DNA from: Tetracentron sinense
Taxonomy: Eukaryota; Streptophyta; Magnoliopsida; Trochodendrales; Trochodendraceae
Direction of reading: 5' to 3'
Assembly: GCA_015143295.1 (NCBI GenBank)
Contig: CM026560.1
Coordinates: 7,256,501 to 7,320,500, forward strand
DNA: 64,000 bases
A model generated the notes under the pieces. That model had not been told where the DNA came from. It searched no databases and worked only from the letters and a program-made list of their open reading frames with translations. Made by a program: the position numbers and the translations under genes. This document shows positions 30,567 through 43,760 of this stretch, one piece after another (positions within the stretch are counted from its first letter, which is position 1; each line of letters starts with the position of its first letter).

Positions 30567-31767
30567 ATGAGACACGACAATCGGGGTCATGGTTACCATA
30601 CTCGGAGATCCGAGGGTGAGGTTCCGAGAGACGAAGAGTCGCTTTACTTCACAAATGCTATGGATTCCATAGCAGAGACTTTGGCTTTATTGGCAGCCAG
30701 ACCTGTTGTGACTACTCCTACCCCACCGACTACTCCTGTGCCTCCGCCGATGCATCACACCGTGGGACTTGAAGCTTTCCAAAGATTACTTCGTCCTACA
30801 TTCTATAGGACTCTGGACCCAATGGTGGCAAATGGCATGGATTATGCAATTGGAGAAGACCTTTCGGGCTCTTCACTGTACTGAGGAGCAGTGGTTGAAT
30901 GGGCTTCCTTCGTAATGGAAGGTGAAGTCGAGCATTAGTGGAGAGCTGTCCAAAGGCAGAAGGATGTTACGAAGGCAGGGGAACCTTGGACATGGGCGGA
31001 GTTCCTGGACACCTTACAAGAGCAGTATTTTCCTAGATTTATCTGGGAACAAAAGGCAAGGAACGTAGCTGAGTATGAGGCTAAGTTCACTGAGTTGTCA
31101 AGATTTGCTCCACATCTGATCACGATTGAAGATCTACAGGTCAAAAAATTTGAGATGGGATTGAAGGCGTTCATCCGTGATAGGGTGTCCATCCTCCAAG
31201 TAGAGTCCTAGAGAGAGATAGTGGGAAAGGCGAAGATCGTCGAGAAGAATGTAGAGGAGCTTATTAGGAGAAGAAAAACTGGCTTCGGGAGGGGCATGTC
31301 TCAAGGCTAGTTTAGGGGTTCATCACAGTCCGAGAAGAGGACCAGGACTGCTCCATATCAGTTCTCTTAGCCGATATCGGCTCAGAGGCCTCCTTTTGTG
31401 CTTTAGGCACCGTGCCCTACGACGTCACAGGCTATGAGGGTTACGCCTCTGGTTTCCTCCACATTACAGGCATTCAAGGAGTGTGCAGTATGTGGTTATC
31501 GGTACAAGACTGGGGATTGCCAAAGACTATCGAGTGGATGCTTCCAGTGTGGTGAGGTTGGTCACGTGATACGGGATTGCCCACACAAGCAGTCACAAAC
31601 TAGGCCACAGGGAGTCTGACCTCCAGGCAGGCAGACTTCATTTCAAGGGTCTTCATCTTAGGCCTCCAGATCCTTGCCACCCGCCCAACAGCCTCGTCAG
31701 GCAAATCAGGGCAGGGTATTTTCCATGATCGACTGAGACGCACTGGCATCAGATGATGTTGTGCAAG
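30567..31767 (+). mobile_element. Element B gag region (degraded)
   Basis: Starts MRHDNRGHG. It shows a Pro/Thr-rich leader, capsid-domain remnants (YEAKFTELSRFAPH-type) and a CCHC knuckle (CFQCGEVGHVIRDC) near 31540-31580. Related to, but clearly diverged from, the element A gag. Several breaks. Confidence 0.8.
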
Positions 31768-31912
31768 GTACACGCGGGTTTAAAATTGTTAAGGTTCTAG
31801 TGTTGCCATGACGTAATGTGTGCATGTATGCTATGTAGTGTTTATTGTAATGCGTGTATCAACATATATTAGGTATGTAGTTATTTATAACTTGGGTAGT
31901 TATAATCCACAG
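31768..31912 (+). other. Intron-like spacer between gag and protease, element B
   Basis: A 145-bp AT-rich spacer starting GCAAG/GTACACG and ending ATCCACAG/GTT, at the same place as in elements A and A' although little of its sequence is shared. Confidence 0.55.
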
Positions 31913-32307
31913 GTTCGTTACTAGTAAATGAGTGTTTAGCATGGGTGTTGATTGACACAGGATGCACTCATTCATTTGTCTCGCCTAGTTTTGCCGAAGG
32001 CTTTACGTCTGAGCCAAGTAAGTTACCTCGGGAGTTGTCCATTTCGACTCCATTGGGCAAGTCTGTTGAGGCAGATAAAGTGTATCTGGGCAGTGTTGTG
32101 CAAGTCATGCAGCATGAGTTGCCAGCTGACCTGATCATTCTGGGATTTCGATGTTATCCTAGGTATGGATTGGCTCTTAGCTCACCATGGACACGTGGCA
32201 TGTTTTGAGAAGGTGGTGAACTTTAAGCCCACTGGGGTGAAGTCGTTTCATTTCAGAGGAGAGACATTGCTCGTTTTGCAGCTCTCAGTCTCGCGAGTGT
32301 AGAAGTA
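31913..32307 (+). mobile_element. Element B protease part
   Basis: Aspartic protease motif [15 protein letters not shown] and downstream sequence similar to the element A protease, ending where element A' begins. Confidence 0.8.
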
Positions 32308-33261
32308 CGAGTGTGGACTCTCTTGCTGCGGAGGCTTGGATCCTCCAAGTTGAGAAAATATTTGCGGTGCTCTCTCCTACAGAGGACGAGAAAGTAGCAT
32401 GGGCAGTTTTCATGCTAGAAAGTGAAGCCCACCATTGGTGGTTGTCCGCATTGAGGACACGGGACTTGACCATGCAAGGTCAACCGTGGACTTGGGAGGA
32501 GTTTAAGGATACATTCTATAAGAAGTATTTCCCGGTTGGAGCTCGGGAAAAGAAAGAGAGATAATTCATCAACCTTGAGCAAGGTTCGATGTCTGTGACC
32601 GCTTATGAGGCCAAGTTCTCGGAGCTGTCACGCTTCGCGACACATATGATTGCCACCGAGGCAATGAAGGCGAGGAGGTTTGAGCAAGGACTCAAGGATG
32701 TCATCATGGAGAAAGTATCGGTCTTTAGGCACGCCACTTACGCTGAAGTGGTGGATAAAGCCTTGTTGGTTGAGGCCAACTCTGAGGCGGTGTCCAAGAA
32801 GAGGGAATTGACGAGAGGCCAATCTAGTAGTTCAGCACCTCTAGAGAGGCGGGTTCGTACCGGCCCTTATCAGTATACATGGCCAGCACCACCGATGAGG
32901 CTGACTTATGCGCCTCCAGCACCACGGCAGTATGTACCACAGGCACCTCGACCTCAGGCCCCTCCTACCCGCACACAAGAGGTCTGCACTTCATGCGGCC
33001 GAAGGCACCCGGCAAGGGATTGCCTAAGAGCATCAGGTGGATGTTTTCACTGTGGTCGCCAGGGCCACGTGATCAGGGATTGCCCTACCCGGCATTTACC
33101 AGGCCATTCTCAGGGGATTAGGCCACCAGCACGCCCAGCAGGATCATATCAGGCGTCATCTCAGACTACCCGGTCTACACCTCAGTCTCGCCAGGCGAAC
33201 CAGGGGCGTGTATTTGCTTTGACAGAGGGTGATGCACTTCCATCTGATGATGTGGTGCAAG
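32308..33261 (+). mobile_element. Element A' gag part
   Basis: Capsid domain (AEAWILQVEKIF, HHWWLSALRTRD), Pro-rich linker, and zinc knuckles (CTSCGRRHPARDC and CFHCGRQGHVIRDC). Confidence 0.85.
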
Positions 33262-33403
33262 GTACATGGTTGGAGTTATTTTCTTTATTCGTGATTGTTA
33301 TGTTATGTTTTATTCCTTGTGTACGTACTTGGTATGCTATATATATATACCTATGTGTATACACTGTTGATGCTTGAATTGATGTAACTAGTTAAAATTT
33401 CAG
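33262..33403 (+). other. Intron-like spacer, element A'
   Basis: 142 bp with GCAAG/GTACATG and TTTCAG/GAACC ends; aligns with 7261-7405 of element A. Confidence 0.6.
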
Positions 33404-36400
33404 GAACCCTACTAGTCAATGAGTATTTGGCTCGAGTATTGATTGATACCGGGTCTACTCATTCGTTTGTCTCGCCGAGTTTTTCAGAAGGCTTTTCTGT
33501 GGAGCCTAGTCAGCTAAAACCGGAGTTAGCCATTTCGACTCCTCTCGGCAAAACAGTATTGGCAGATAAAGTGTATAGAAATAGTGTGGTTCAAGTGGGA
33601 AGCCACGAGTTGGCGGTCGATCTAATAGTTCTTGGATTCCAAGACTTTGACGTGATATTGGGAATGGATTGGTTAGCGGCACATCACGGGCATGTAGCTT
33701 GCTTTGAGAAAATGGTACTCTTCAAGCCAGTAGAAGGAAAACCATTCCACTTTCGCGGGTTGAAAAGTAGAGACATTGCTCGTTTTGCGGCATTGAGCTT
33801 AGCTAACCCCGAGGCAAAGGGCTCATCGACTATTCCGGTTGTGAGTGAATTCCTGGATGTATTTCCAGAGGAGTTGCCAGGATTGCCTCCAGACAGGGAG
33901 ATTGAGTTTGTGATTGAGCTTGCACCAGGCACAACTCCTATATTCAGAGCTCCGTATAGAATGGATCCGATTGAACTTAAGGAGTTGAAGACCCAGTTGA
34001 AGGAATTGCAAGGCCTTGGCTTCATTCGACCAAGTGTCTCACCGTGGGGTGCCTCGGTGTTGTTTGTTAAGAAGAAAGATGGCTCGATGCGGATGTGCGT
34101 CGATTACCGGCAATTGAACAAAGTCACTATAAAGAATAGGTATCCCTTGCCTAGGATTGATGACTTGTTCGATCGGCTGAAGGGAGCGAGATTTTTCTCG
34201 AAGATAGATCTTCGATCGGGTTATCACCAGTTGAAGATTAAGGTGGAAGATGTCCCAAAACTGCTTTCAGGACTCGATATGGGCACTACGAGTTCTTGGT
34301 GATGCCTTTTGGTCTCACAAACGCGCCGGCAGCCTTTATGGATTTGATGAACCGGGTGTTCCAGCCATGTCTTGATCGATGTGTGATCGTGTTTATCGAT
34401 GACATCTTGATATATTCCCAGACACGGGAAGACCACATGCGAGACCTTCGTCTTGCTTTGGGAATGCTGAGAGAGCACAAGCTATACGCCAAACTTAGCA
34501 AGTGTGAGTTTTGGTTGGAAGAGGTGGCATTCCTAGGTCACGTTGTTTCTGCGGAAGGCATCTCTGTTGATCCGAAGAAAATAGAGGCTGTTATGAACTG
34601 GGCGAGGCCCAAGAGTGTCACGGAGATACGCAGTTTTCTTGGATTGGCAGGCTACTACAGGAGATTCGTAGAGGGTTTCTCCAGCCTTGCGGCACCGCTC
34701 ACTTACCTGACAAGGAAGAATGCGAAGTTTGTATGGAGCGACAAGTGTGAGATCAGTTTCACGGAACTAAAGAAGAGGCTTACTACAGCCCCCATCCTTA
34801 CTGTGCCATCCGGACCTTATGGGTATGAGGTGTATAGTGATACGTTGGACTTGGGTGTGTACTCATGCAGCACAAGAAAGTCATTGCCTATGCATCGAGG
34901 CAATTGAAATAGAATGAAAAGAATTATCCCACGCACGACTTGGAGCTTGCGACGGTCGTGTTTGCACTTAAGATTTGGCGTCATTACCTTTATGGGGTGG
35001 AGTTCTATCTGTTTACCGATCACAAGAGTCTCAAGTATCTCTTTTCCCAAAAGGAGCTGAATCTAAGGCAACGGCGTTGGATTGAATTTTTGAAAGACTA
35101 TGATTGTACCATTCAATACCACCCGGGTAAAGCAAATGTAGTGGCTGATGCTTTGAGTAGAAGACCTCCGGGGTTATTAGCATGCATGTTAGTGCAGGAA
35201 TGGAAGCTACTTGAAGACTTGGCAAATCTGGACATTAGTGTGAATGACTCTGTCCGTAGTCCTATCTTGGCAAATGTCACGGTTCGACCATACATTATAG
35301 ATTTGATCCAAGAATACCAAGCCACGGATGCTGAATTATTGGCTTATCGGGACAAGGAAGTTGCTAAGGGTAGTGAGGACTTCTCTCTCACTAGCCAAGG
35401 TGCTATCACATTCAAGGGAAGGCTATGTGTCCCAGCCAATGCAGATCTTCGGAGGGAGATTATGGATGAAGCCCACCGGGCAAAGTACACTGTGCATCCA
35501 GGGGGTACGAAGATGTACCGGAACCTCAAGAGTCACTTTTGGTGGTGGAATATGAAGAGGGATGTTGCAGAATATGTGGCACGGTGCTTAGTGTGCCAAA
35601 AGGTGAAAGCAGAACACATGCGACCCATCGGTCTATTGCATTCTCTTCCTATTCCCGAGTGGAAATGGGAGAACATATCCATGGATTTCATAGTTGGCTT
35701 GCCAAAAACGGCAAGGGGCTCAGATGCGATTTGGGTTGTAGTGGATCGTCTGACAAAGTCCGCACATTTCTTACCCTATCAAACTACTTTCAACTCTAGT
35801 CAGTTAGCCGCTTTGTACATCAAGGAAGTGGTGAGGTTGCACGGAGTGCCCGTCAGTATTGTGTCGGATCAGGATCCAAGATTCACGTCAAGATTTTGGA
35901 AAAGTTTCCAAGAGGCTATGGGTTCCCGACTTGATTTCAGCACCGCTTTTCATCCACACACGGATGGACAAACCGAGAGAGTGAACCAAGTCATTGAAGA
36001 CATGCTTCGGGCTTGTATGTTGGATTTCTGAGGCAGTTGGGAAGAGCACTTGCCGTTGGTTGAATTCGCCTATAATAACAGCTATCAGACGAGTATCCAA
36101 ATGGCACCATTTGAAGCTTTGTATGGGCGAAGTTGCAGGTCTCCTCTCTACTGGGATGAGGTAGGAGAAAGAAAAGTACTTGGTCCGGAGTTGATTGAGC
36201 AAACTGCAAACACAGTTAAGATCATCCGGGATCGATTGAAAGCCGCTCAAGATCGTCAGAAGAGCTATGCGGACACGCGCCGAAGGGACTTGGAATTCCA
36301 AGTTGGGGATCAAGTCTTTGTGAAGGTATCTCCTAGCAAGGGGATTATGAGATTTGGCAGGCGAGGCAAGCTTAGTCCTCGCTATGTTGGCCCGTTTGAG

Positions 36401-36721
36401 ATCGTCACGCGATTTGGCGAGGTTGCTTACAGGGTAGCTCTTCCACCTCACATGGCCGCGGTTCACAACGTTTTCCATGTGTCTATGCTTCGGAAGTACA
36501 TTGCGGATCCTTCGCATGTCATAGACTTGGAACCGTTGGAGATTCGAGAGGACCTCACCTTGATTGAAAAGCCGCTTCAGATTTTGGATCGAAGAGATCA
36601 AGTGCTTCGCAACAAGACAATCCCTTTGGTTCTTGTGCAATGGCAACACCATGCTCGGGAGGAAGCTACATGGGAGCGTGAAGCCGAAGTCAAAGCGAAG
36701 TACCCAGAATTATTTGAATGA
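33404..36721 (+). mobile_element. Element A' pol region
   Basis: Protease, RT, RNase H, integrase and chromodomain-like tail in the same order as element A and with high similarity. It is broken into several frames. Confidence 0.9.
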
Positions 36722-37035
36722 GTTTTTGCATAAGTTTGTATATGACTTGTAATTTTCTTTTTGGTTTGTAATGCAAGTAGCGTCTAAATTTCGAGGATGA
36801 AATTTTTGTAAGGGGGGGAGGATGTAGAGCCCCGGACTTTTTCACATTTAATGCATGACACTTTCGTTGCCATTTTGCCTTTAAAGAGGTATAATTAATA
36901 AATAAGGAAGAAATTGGAAATTCTGAAATGTTAGAAATGTTCGTTTTCGAAGTACAAACCCAATGCAAGTTGAATCGTCAAAATCGGACGAACGAGTCAA
37001 AAGTTATGGCCAAAACAGTTTGGACCTGCAGACCA

Positions 37036-37198
37036 CCGATCGCTCGGTCCATGGAGCGATCGATCGGTCCAAAACCGATCGCTCGGAGGCTATCGACTGG
37101 TCAAGATTTTTGTATGGGGAAATTTTCCAGAGAGTGAAATTTTAACCGATCGCTCGGTTATGAAACCAATCGATCGGTCATTAACACCGATCGCTCGG
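37036..37198 (+). promoter_or_regulatory. Phased dyad array, element A' LTR
   Basis: Centres at about 37041, 37061, 37080, 37096, then 37151, 37171, 37192: the same 20, 19, 16 steps, a 55-bp gap, then 20, 21. A weak TATA-like CCTTAAGAG follows about 63 bp after the last site. Confidence 0.7.
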
Positions 37199-38039
37199 TA
37201 CTCGTGTTTTTGCATAAATTTCAGTAATTATGGTCTTTTGGTCGGTTCACTCTTACCTTAAGAGTTTAACCCGAGCCTTTAGGGCTTCATTTCGACACTT
37301 AGAGAGATTGGGAGATAAGAAGAGAGGAGAGGGCGATTCCTAAACCTAGGGTTTCCATTTTGGAGAGAAATCAAGGGGTTTGTGAACCCACACTCAACTC
37401 AAGCCCATTTTTCTTCAAGATCAAGGCACAAGCTCGTGAGGAGCATCTCCTCAAGCTAGGGCAGCAACTCACGGTCATTTTTGGAAGGGGATTTCTTCCT
37501 CACTTGATCAAGGTCGGTACTTCTTGCTACACTCCTAGTTATAGTTCCACTTTTCCCTTTATTTCTCTTATTTTCCTTTATTTACACATGTGCTATGAGA
37601 TGGATGGTTGTGAATGGTGAATAGAGATGGAATGGGCGATTGGATGCCAATAGTTGTGTTGTGATGATTAAAATGGGGAGGGCATTGTTCCAATAATGAA
37701 CATACATGCATGATTTGAGTAAAACCCATCTAGAAAAGTATGTTGTAGGGTAAATCAATAATGAACACACCATGTTTGATGAAATGCCAAGATGAATGAA
37801 ATGAATAATAAATAAAGAAATTGCATGCTTAAACATTCATGGAAATTGCTAGGGTTATGGTAGTGTGTTTTCCCGCTTTCCCTAAATTGTTTAATTTATT
37901 ACTTGTATATATGGTGATGTGCAATGTATTGTGAATTCCCCAAAATGTCACATTTAATTTCCATTGCAAGTGTGTACACGATTACACGAGCACGGCATGA
38001 AACGACGTGATTTACCGATGTTTTCAAGGACGAGATGTA

Positions 38040-38073
38040 GAGGTGGGGCATATCCTACGATATGTTTCACTTC
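38040..38073 (+). repeat. Conserved hairpin dyad, element A' LTR
   Basis: GAGGTG, GGG, CATATCCTACGATATG, TTT, CACTTC: core and outer arms pair almost fully, with changes relative to element A that keep most pairs. Confidence 0.75.
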
Positions 38074-38229
38074 ACTTTTGTCAAAGACAAGATGATCATG
38101 CATTGCATAGGGAAGGGTCCCCATCCCATCGCATTACACGCATGGCATAGCATCGCATTACACGCATGGCATAGCATCGCATGACACGCATAGTATAGCA
38201 TTTCATGACACTCATGGCATGACATGACA

Positions 38230-38545
38230 CGCACGGATGCTGGTTGCGACGGGCTATGAACGGCAACTAGGCATACCCATCTGCATATAGGGTACTGGTT
38301 ACGACGGACTATGAACGGCAACTAGGCATATCATTCTGCATGGATGTGAGTTGCGACAGGCTATGAACGGCAACTAATCATACACACTCTGCATGGATGC
38401 TAGTTGCGACGGACTATGAACGACAACTAGGCATATCATTCATCATATGGGATACTAGTTGCGACGGATTATGAACGGCAACTAGGCATATCATTCATCA
38501 TATGGGATACTAGTTACGATGGGCTATGAACGGCAACTAGGCATG
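38230..38545 (+). repeat. LTR minisatellite, family A' unit
   Basis: Six units of about 50-60 bp containing CTAGTTGCGACGGGCTATGA and ACGGCAACTAGGCAT. Each holds an 8-bp inverted repeat CTAGTTGC/GCAACTAG. The same array is at 59844-60150. Confidence 0.85.
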
Positions 38546-39314
38546 TGAACATGTTTAAATTCCGAATAAGCAAGCATGATACACGCATGACACGTATAGC
38601 ATGACATGGCACGCATGATACAAGCATGACAAGCATGACACGGTAAATAAGTTCCCAATTACGCGAAGGGTATTTTAAGTCAAGTCAAGTGCATGGTGTT
38701 TTTCAAGGATTTTATCGACTTTTCATGAACTGCAAGCATGATTATGAATTTCCTTATCTCCTTGTATGATATTAACTGTTCCTGCTTCATATATATCTAT
38801 ATTGTTTCCTGGGTATGCATTGCTATCTCTTGCTATAACTGTTGGTTAGTAGTTAGTACCCGCTGAGTATTCCATGCTCAGCTGCACTTCTTATGTCGGC
38901 AGGTTCTGAGGGAGCTGCTGCTCCATTTGATGTTTGTACTCCTGGTCCATGGGTGGAGGAGGAGTACGTCGAGGAGCCTTTGGAGGAACCTCCCGTAGAG
39001 GGTTATCAGTAGGTGGTGTTAGATTCTGAGTGGATTAGCTGTGGGTGAGCATGAGAGATTATATCCATGTATTTTGGCAGGCATGTCCGCACTTTCTTTG
39101 TTTTGATTTCTTTGTATTAAAACTTGGACCATGTATATATACTTAGAGGTTTGTTAGACTTCCGCTGTGTCTTATAGTTATGCTTCCGCTGTTATCCTCT
39201 ATTGTATATGCTCTGTGGGTGTTTTGCAGGTGGTTTGTCAAGCAAGTCATGTAAGTCATGATTTAGTCGTCCACGATTCACTCTAACTCCTAGGGTGGGT
39301 TTTGGGTCGCGACA

Positions 39315-41360
39315 GCTCCGATTTCTAGGGCTCCGTATAGGATGGTCCCTATTGAGCTTAAAGAGTTAAAGGAGCAATTGGAAGAATTACAGGGCCTTGG
39401 CTTCGTCCGACCAAGTGTCTCACCTTGGGGAGCTCTGGTGCTCTTCGTGAAGAAGAAAGATGGGTCGATGAGGATGTGCATTGACTACAGGCAGCTAAAC
39501 AAGGTCACTATCAAGAATCATTATCCATTGCCTCGGATAGATGACTTGTTTGACCAGTTGAAGGGTGTAAAGTTTTTCTCAAAGATTGATCTTCGATCGG
39601 GGTATCATCAGTTGAAGATCAGGGCAGAGGACATTCTGAAGAGGGCATTCAGAACCCAATACGGTCACTACGAATTTCTGGTGATGTCTTTTGGTTTGAC
39701 TAGCGCACGGGCTGCATTCATGGATCTGATGAACCGTGTGTTTAGATCATCTCTTGATCAGTGTGTGATCGTATTCGTTGATGATATCCTGGTGTACTCC
39801 AAGACACGGGATGATCACAGAAGAGATCTCCGCCTGGCATTGCAGACTCTTCGAGAGCATAGCCTATATGCTAAGTTGAGCAAGTTCGAGTTCTGGCTGG
39901 TCAAGGTGTCATTTCTTGGTCATGTGGTGTCTGCCGAGGGTATCTCAGTTAACCCAACGAAGATTGAGGCAGTAATGAACTAGGTGAGGCCAAAGAGTGT
40001 TACCGAAATTCGTAGTTTTCTCGACCTGGCAGGATACTATAGGAGGTTTGTGGAGGGATTTTCTAGCTTAGCGGCTCTGCTTACCTACCTCACGCGGAAG
40101 AACGCTAAGTTCACTTGGAGTGAGAAGTGTGAGACAAGCTTCCTGGAGTTAAAGAAGAGGCTTACCATTGCCCCTGTTCTCACTGTTCCGTCTAAGAGTG
40201 GTGGCTTCGAAGTTTATACTGATGCATCACTTATCGGGCTTGGGTGTGTTCTTATACACCATAAGCAGGTGGTTGCCTATGCTTCCCGCCAGTTGAAGGA
40301 GCATGAGCAGAACTACCTCATACACGATTTAGAACTTGCTGCAGTCGTATTTGTGCTAAATATTTGGCATCACTACCTCTATGGGGAAGAGTTCGTTGTG
40401 TTCATGGATCACAAGAGCTTGAAGTATCTCTTTTTCTAGAAAGAGTTGAATATGAGGCAGCGTTGATGGATGAAGTTCATGAAGGACTATGATTGTTCCA
40501 TTTAATACCATTCGGGTAAGGCTAACGTTGTAGCCGATGCTCTTAGCAGAAAGCCTTACGGGGTTATGGCTCACATGAGGGTCCAAGAGTAGAAGTTATT
40601 AAAGGATATGTGTAACCTAGACACTACCCTCAGGCATACTACCTATGGGCCAGTGATGTCAAACATCTCAGTTAGGCCGCATGTCTTGGACCGGATCAAG
40701 GAGTTACAGAATTCGAATACTGAGTTGTTTGCTTATCGAGATAAGTCCGTTAGCAGTAGCAGTCAGGAGTTTGCTTTGAATGGTGATGGTGCCATCACAT
40801 TCAAAAGAAGGTTGTGTGTTCCTACTGATGCGGTGTTGAAGGGTGAGATCTTGGACGAGGCTCACCGATCCAAGTACATGGTACATTCGGGATGTACTAA
40901 GATGTACCAGAATCTCAAGAGGCACTATTGGTGGTGAAGCATGAAGAGGGAAATCGCAGAGTACATTTCTTGATGTTTGGTGTGCCAACAGGTAAAAAGC
41001 CGAGCATCAGAGGCCAGCAGGTCTTTTACAGCCCCTCCTTGTTCCAGAATGGAAATGAGAGAATATCTCGATGGATTTCATCGTTGGCTTACCGCAGACG
41101 GCGAAGGGCCCCGATGCTATCTGGGTGATAGTGGACAGATTGACGAAGTCTACACACTTTCTTCCATACCGGACTACTTTCAGTTCGAATCAGTTGGTGG
41201 CCTTATATGTTAAGGAGGTGGTCTGTCTGCATGGGGTGCTAGTTTCCATTGTGTCCAATCAAAACCCTAGGTTTACTTCTATGTTCTGGAAAACTTTTCA
41301 GAGCGCTATGGGTTCTCGGTTAGATTTCAGCACCGCCTTTCATCCTCAAACCGATGGGAA
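39315..41360 (+). mobile_element. Element B RT, RNase H and integrase core
   Basis: Resumes right after the element A' LTR. RT ([23 protein letters not shown]), RNase H ([13 protein letters not shown]), integrase zinc region and core ([20 protein letters not shown]) are recognisable with several breaks. Confidence 0.88.
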
Positions 41361-41369
41361 TCATCCTCG

Positions 41370-43755
41370 TGATTCTCAACTCTTTAATTAAACATATCAA
41401 ATCTAAATATCTCAATTTAAAAACCAAAACATAATAAACTAATTACAATCCCTCTGGAATTTAAATAATTTATAATAAACTAAAATCGAAATTCTGCTCC
41501 TCTTCGGGATGATCACCTGTAAGATCTTCCTTACGTACTCCTCTTCAACTCAGGACTCCTGTGTACAATTATTGAATCTCGAACCTGCCGACAACAAAAG
41601 TCATCGGTTGAGTAACAAGTTACTCTGTGTATATAACGATCTATAGTAAATAATATCATAACTATAACATGCATACAAGTAACAGTTCAATTACAATTCT
41701 CGTAGACATAAATCAGAGTGCGGAACATATTTTCTTTCCAATTATTTCATGTGTTCACTTATACTTATCTTATTTATCTTGCTTGTCTTATCACTTGGCT
41801 TTTCTTTCTTGTCATATTTTTCTTAACTTGTCTTTCTTGTCATATTTTTCTAACTTGTCTCTCTTTTTTCATGAATAAATCAAACAACATGCACTATGCG
41901 ATAATTTAAAATAACTCTACCATATATATTGGGTAGAGATTAACATATACCATACTTTTCGGGGTACCACACGGTTTACACATTATCCGGTGCATACGGC
42001 TTGTCTACGCATTATCTGGTGTATACGGTTTGTCTACACATTATCCAGTGTATACGGCTTGTCTTGCCTTGATCTTAGGCTTGTGGGTACTCGGTCAGTG
42101 CAAAACTCAATCATGCATTCATTGCTTTTGTGTGTACTTGTATACTTGTAATCTTCCTTTTTATCATGCTTTTATATATTCATTATTTTGAGTGAGTGCA
42201 CGGTAATATACTATTGATTAAATTATACCCAAGACTATCAGTCAAGTGCCATAGGACATCTCACCATAGCATCCCATTCCACTATGTTAACCAGGCCTAG
42301 GCAAGCTTGACTCTCATCCAAGGTTCCTTTACCCAACAACATATCACATATGAAAACATAAAATAACACACAACAATATTCATGTTCCCAATAGTTTAAC
42401 AGGCTTATTTTCAACATGCATAATTCACAGTCTAATTTAAATATCAACAACTCCCTTTTTAATCGAGACCAATATCATAATTACACTACATAATTTATCA
42501 ATCATAATCCTTATAGATTATATCCACAAAACACACTAACATGTAATCCTAATCTCACAAATAATCTATATCCATCATTCAATTATTTCGTACATTACAT
42601 TTAACTCCATAATTTCATCCCTTCATCCATTCTCAATTCATACATACACCACAATTTTCATTCCCTTTCCCCTTGTTGATATACATCATAAAAATTATAA
42701 ATAAAACATCTCTAAAAATTATAACATATTTAATAAGGGATATACATAATATAACATGCTTTTATCTTGTTTTCTTACTTTGAATCCAAAATATTTATTC
42801 TTATTTATATTAATAATCATCACATCGTTAGAAAGAAATTCATATTTACATTATTCATAAAAACATTACATGAGGGATGATCAAAATCTCTTTATCTTAC
42901 TATCAATCATTTTCTTTACATTGATCATATCATTAGATTCATACTTTAGATTAATAGTTATAAAATTGAGAACTAGGAAAAGTTATTTACCTCACTTGAT
43001 CACTTGTCTACGATCTATCGCTTTCGAATAGGTATTGATCTAAGCCTTTTCATCATTTTCTCCTTACAAAACCTTTGATCTCTTCTCTTGAATCTCTCAA
43101 AATTCTCTTCTTTCTCTCTCTTTTAGGTTTAGAAAGCCTTAGAAATCCTAACACTCGAGTTGGAGGGTTATTTATAGAGTTTGGAAACCCTAGGGAGTTA
43201 AAAAGGGTCAAAAATCACGATTTCCCGGAAAATCCCGCTTTGGGCGATCAATCTCCCAGATGGGCGATCGATCCCCCCCCATTTGTTTTTCCAGAACAAC
43301 CTTCGGTATTTTGTCCATAAATTTTGACTCAATGATCGAAATTGGGCAATTCAACTTGCGTTGGAACCATTATTTAAAGGGGAATAGTTTTTATATTTTG
43401 CAAAATTTCTAATTCTTCTTTATTCATGGACTAATTTTCCCCTAAAGCTGCCTGGTCTGCAAATAGATTTCAACAGCCCTGATTTCAGAAATCCAACTAT
43501 TAACCTAACTCCGACTAAGAATCTGAAAAAATGGTAAACATGAACCTTGAAGAGGGTTCCAATACCTTTTCAAAAATTTAAGAATCACTCAATTCTGATT
43601 TGCGGTGACAAAACTATGGCTTTTTGAACTTGAGGGTATATTAAGGCATCCCTTTAATTTATCTTTTAGGAACACATGTATTTAAAATCAGGCACATATT
43701 TTAAGAAATTCATATAAATGGCATTAATATCAAGAAACTAAATTTTAGTTCTCTA
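41370..43755 (-). mobile_element. LTR-like block of another Tekay-type family (family E), in element B
   Basis: Interrupts the element B integrase, part of which is missing across the block. On the minus strand its layout mirrors the other LTRs: a tract like the A-family LTR start region, GATCGATC sites 20 bp apart (about 43242-43275), a three-unit repeat, and a sequence like the end of LTR A. Ends and target duplication are not clear, so it looks like a truncated or rearranged solo LTR. Confidence 0.5.
41977..42063. repeat. 29-bp tandem repeat, three units
   Basis: Three copies of TACACATTATCCGGTGTATA plus CGGCTTGTC, at the minisatellite position of the family E block. Confidence 0.85.
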
Positions 43756-43760
43756 TAGGC

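Larger units (their letters stand above)
32308..39314 (+). mobile_element. Element A': 3' part of a family A Tekay element inside element B
   Basis: Begins abruptly in gag (no 5' LTR), then shows an intron-like spacer (33262-33403), pol (33404-36721), the polypurine tract AAGGGGGGGAG and a 2492-bp LTR (36823-39314). Sequence is close to element A, although its LTR is clearly diverged. About five breaks. The left junction lacks an LTR and both elements have lost sequence there, implying a deletion after insertion; the right junction is a clean LTR end. Confidence 0.88.
36823..39314 (+). repeat. Element A' 3' LTR
   Basis: Starts TGTAGAGCCCCGGACTTT and ends GGGTCGCGACA. It holds a dyad array at 37036-37198 (4 + 3 sites), a hairpin dyad at 38040-38073, and a minisatellite at about 38230-38545 with CTAGTTGC..GCAACTAG inverted repeats. 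Confidence 0.9.

Noticed and set aside
41669-41909. Leu/Phe/Cys-rich frames resembling a membrane peptide
   Set aside because: Caused by CTTGTCTTTCTTGTC-type pyrimidine repeats in the LTR-like block.
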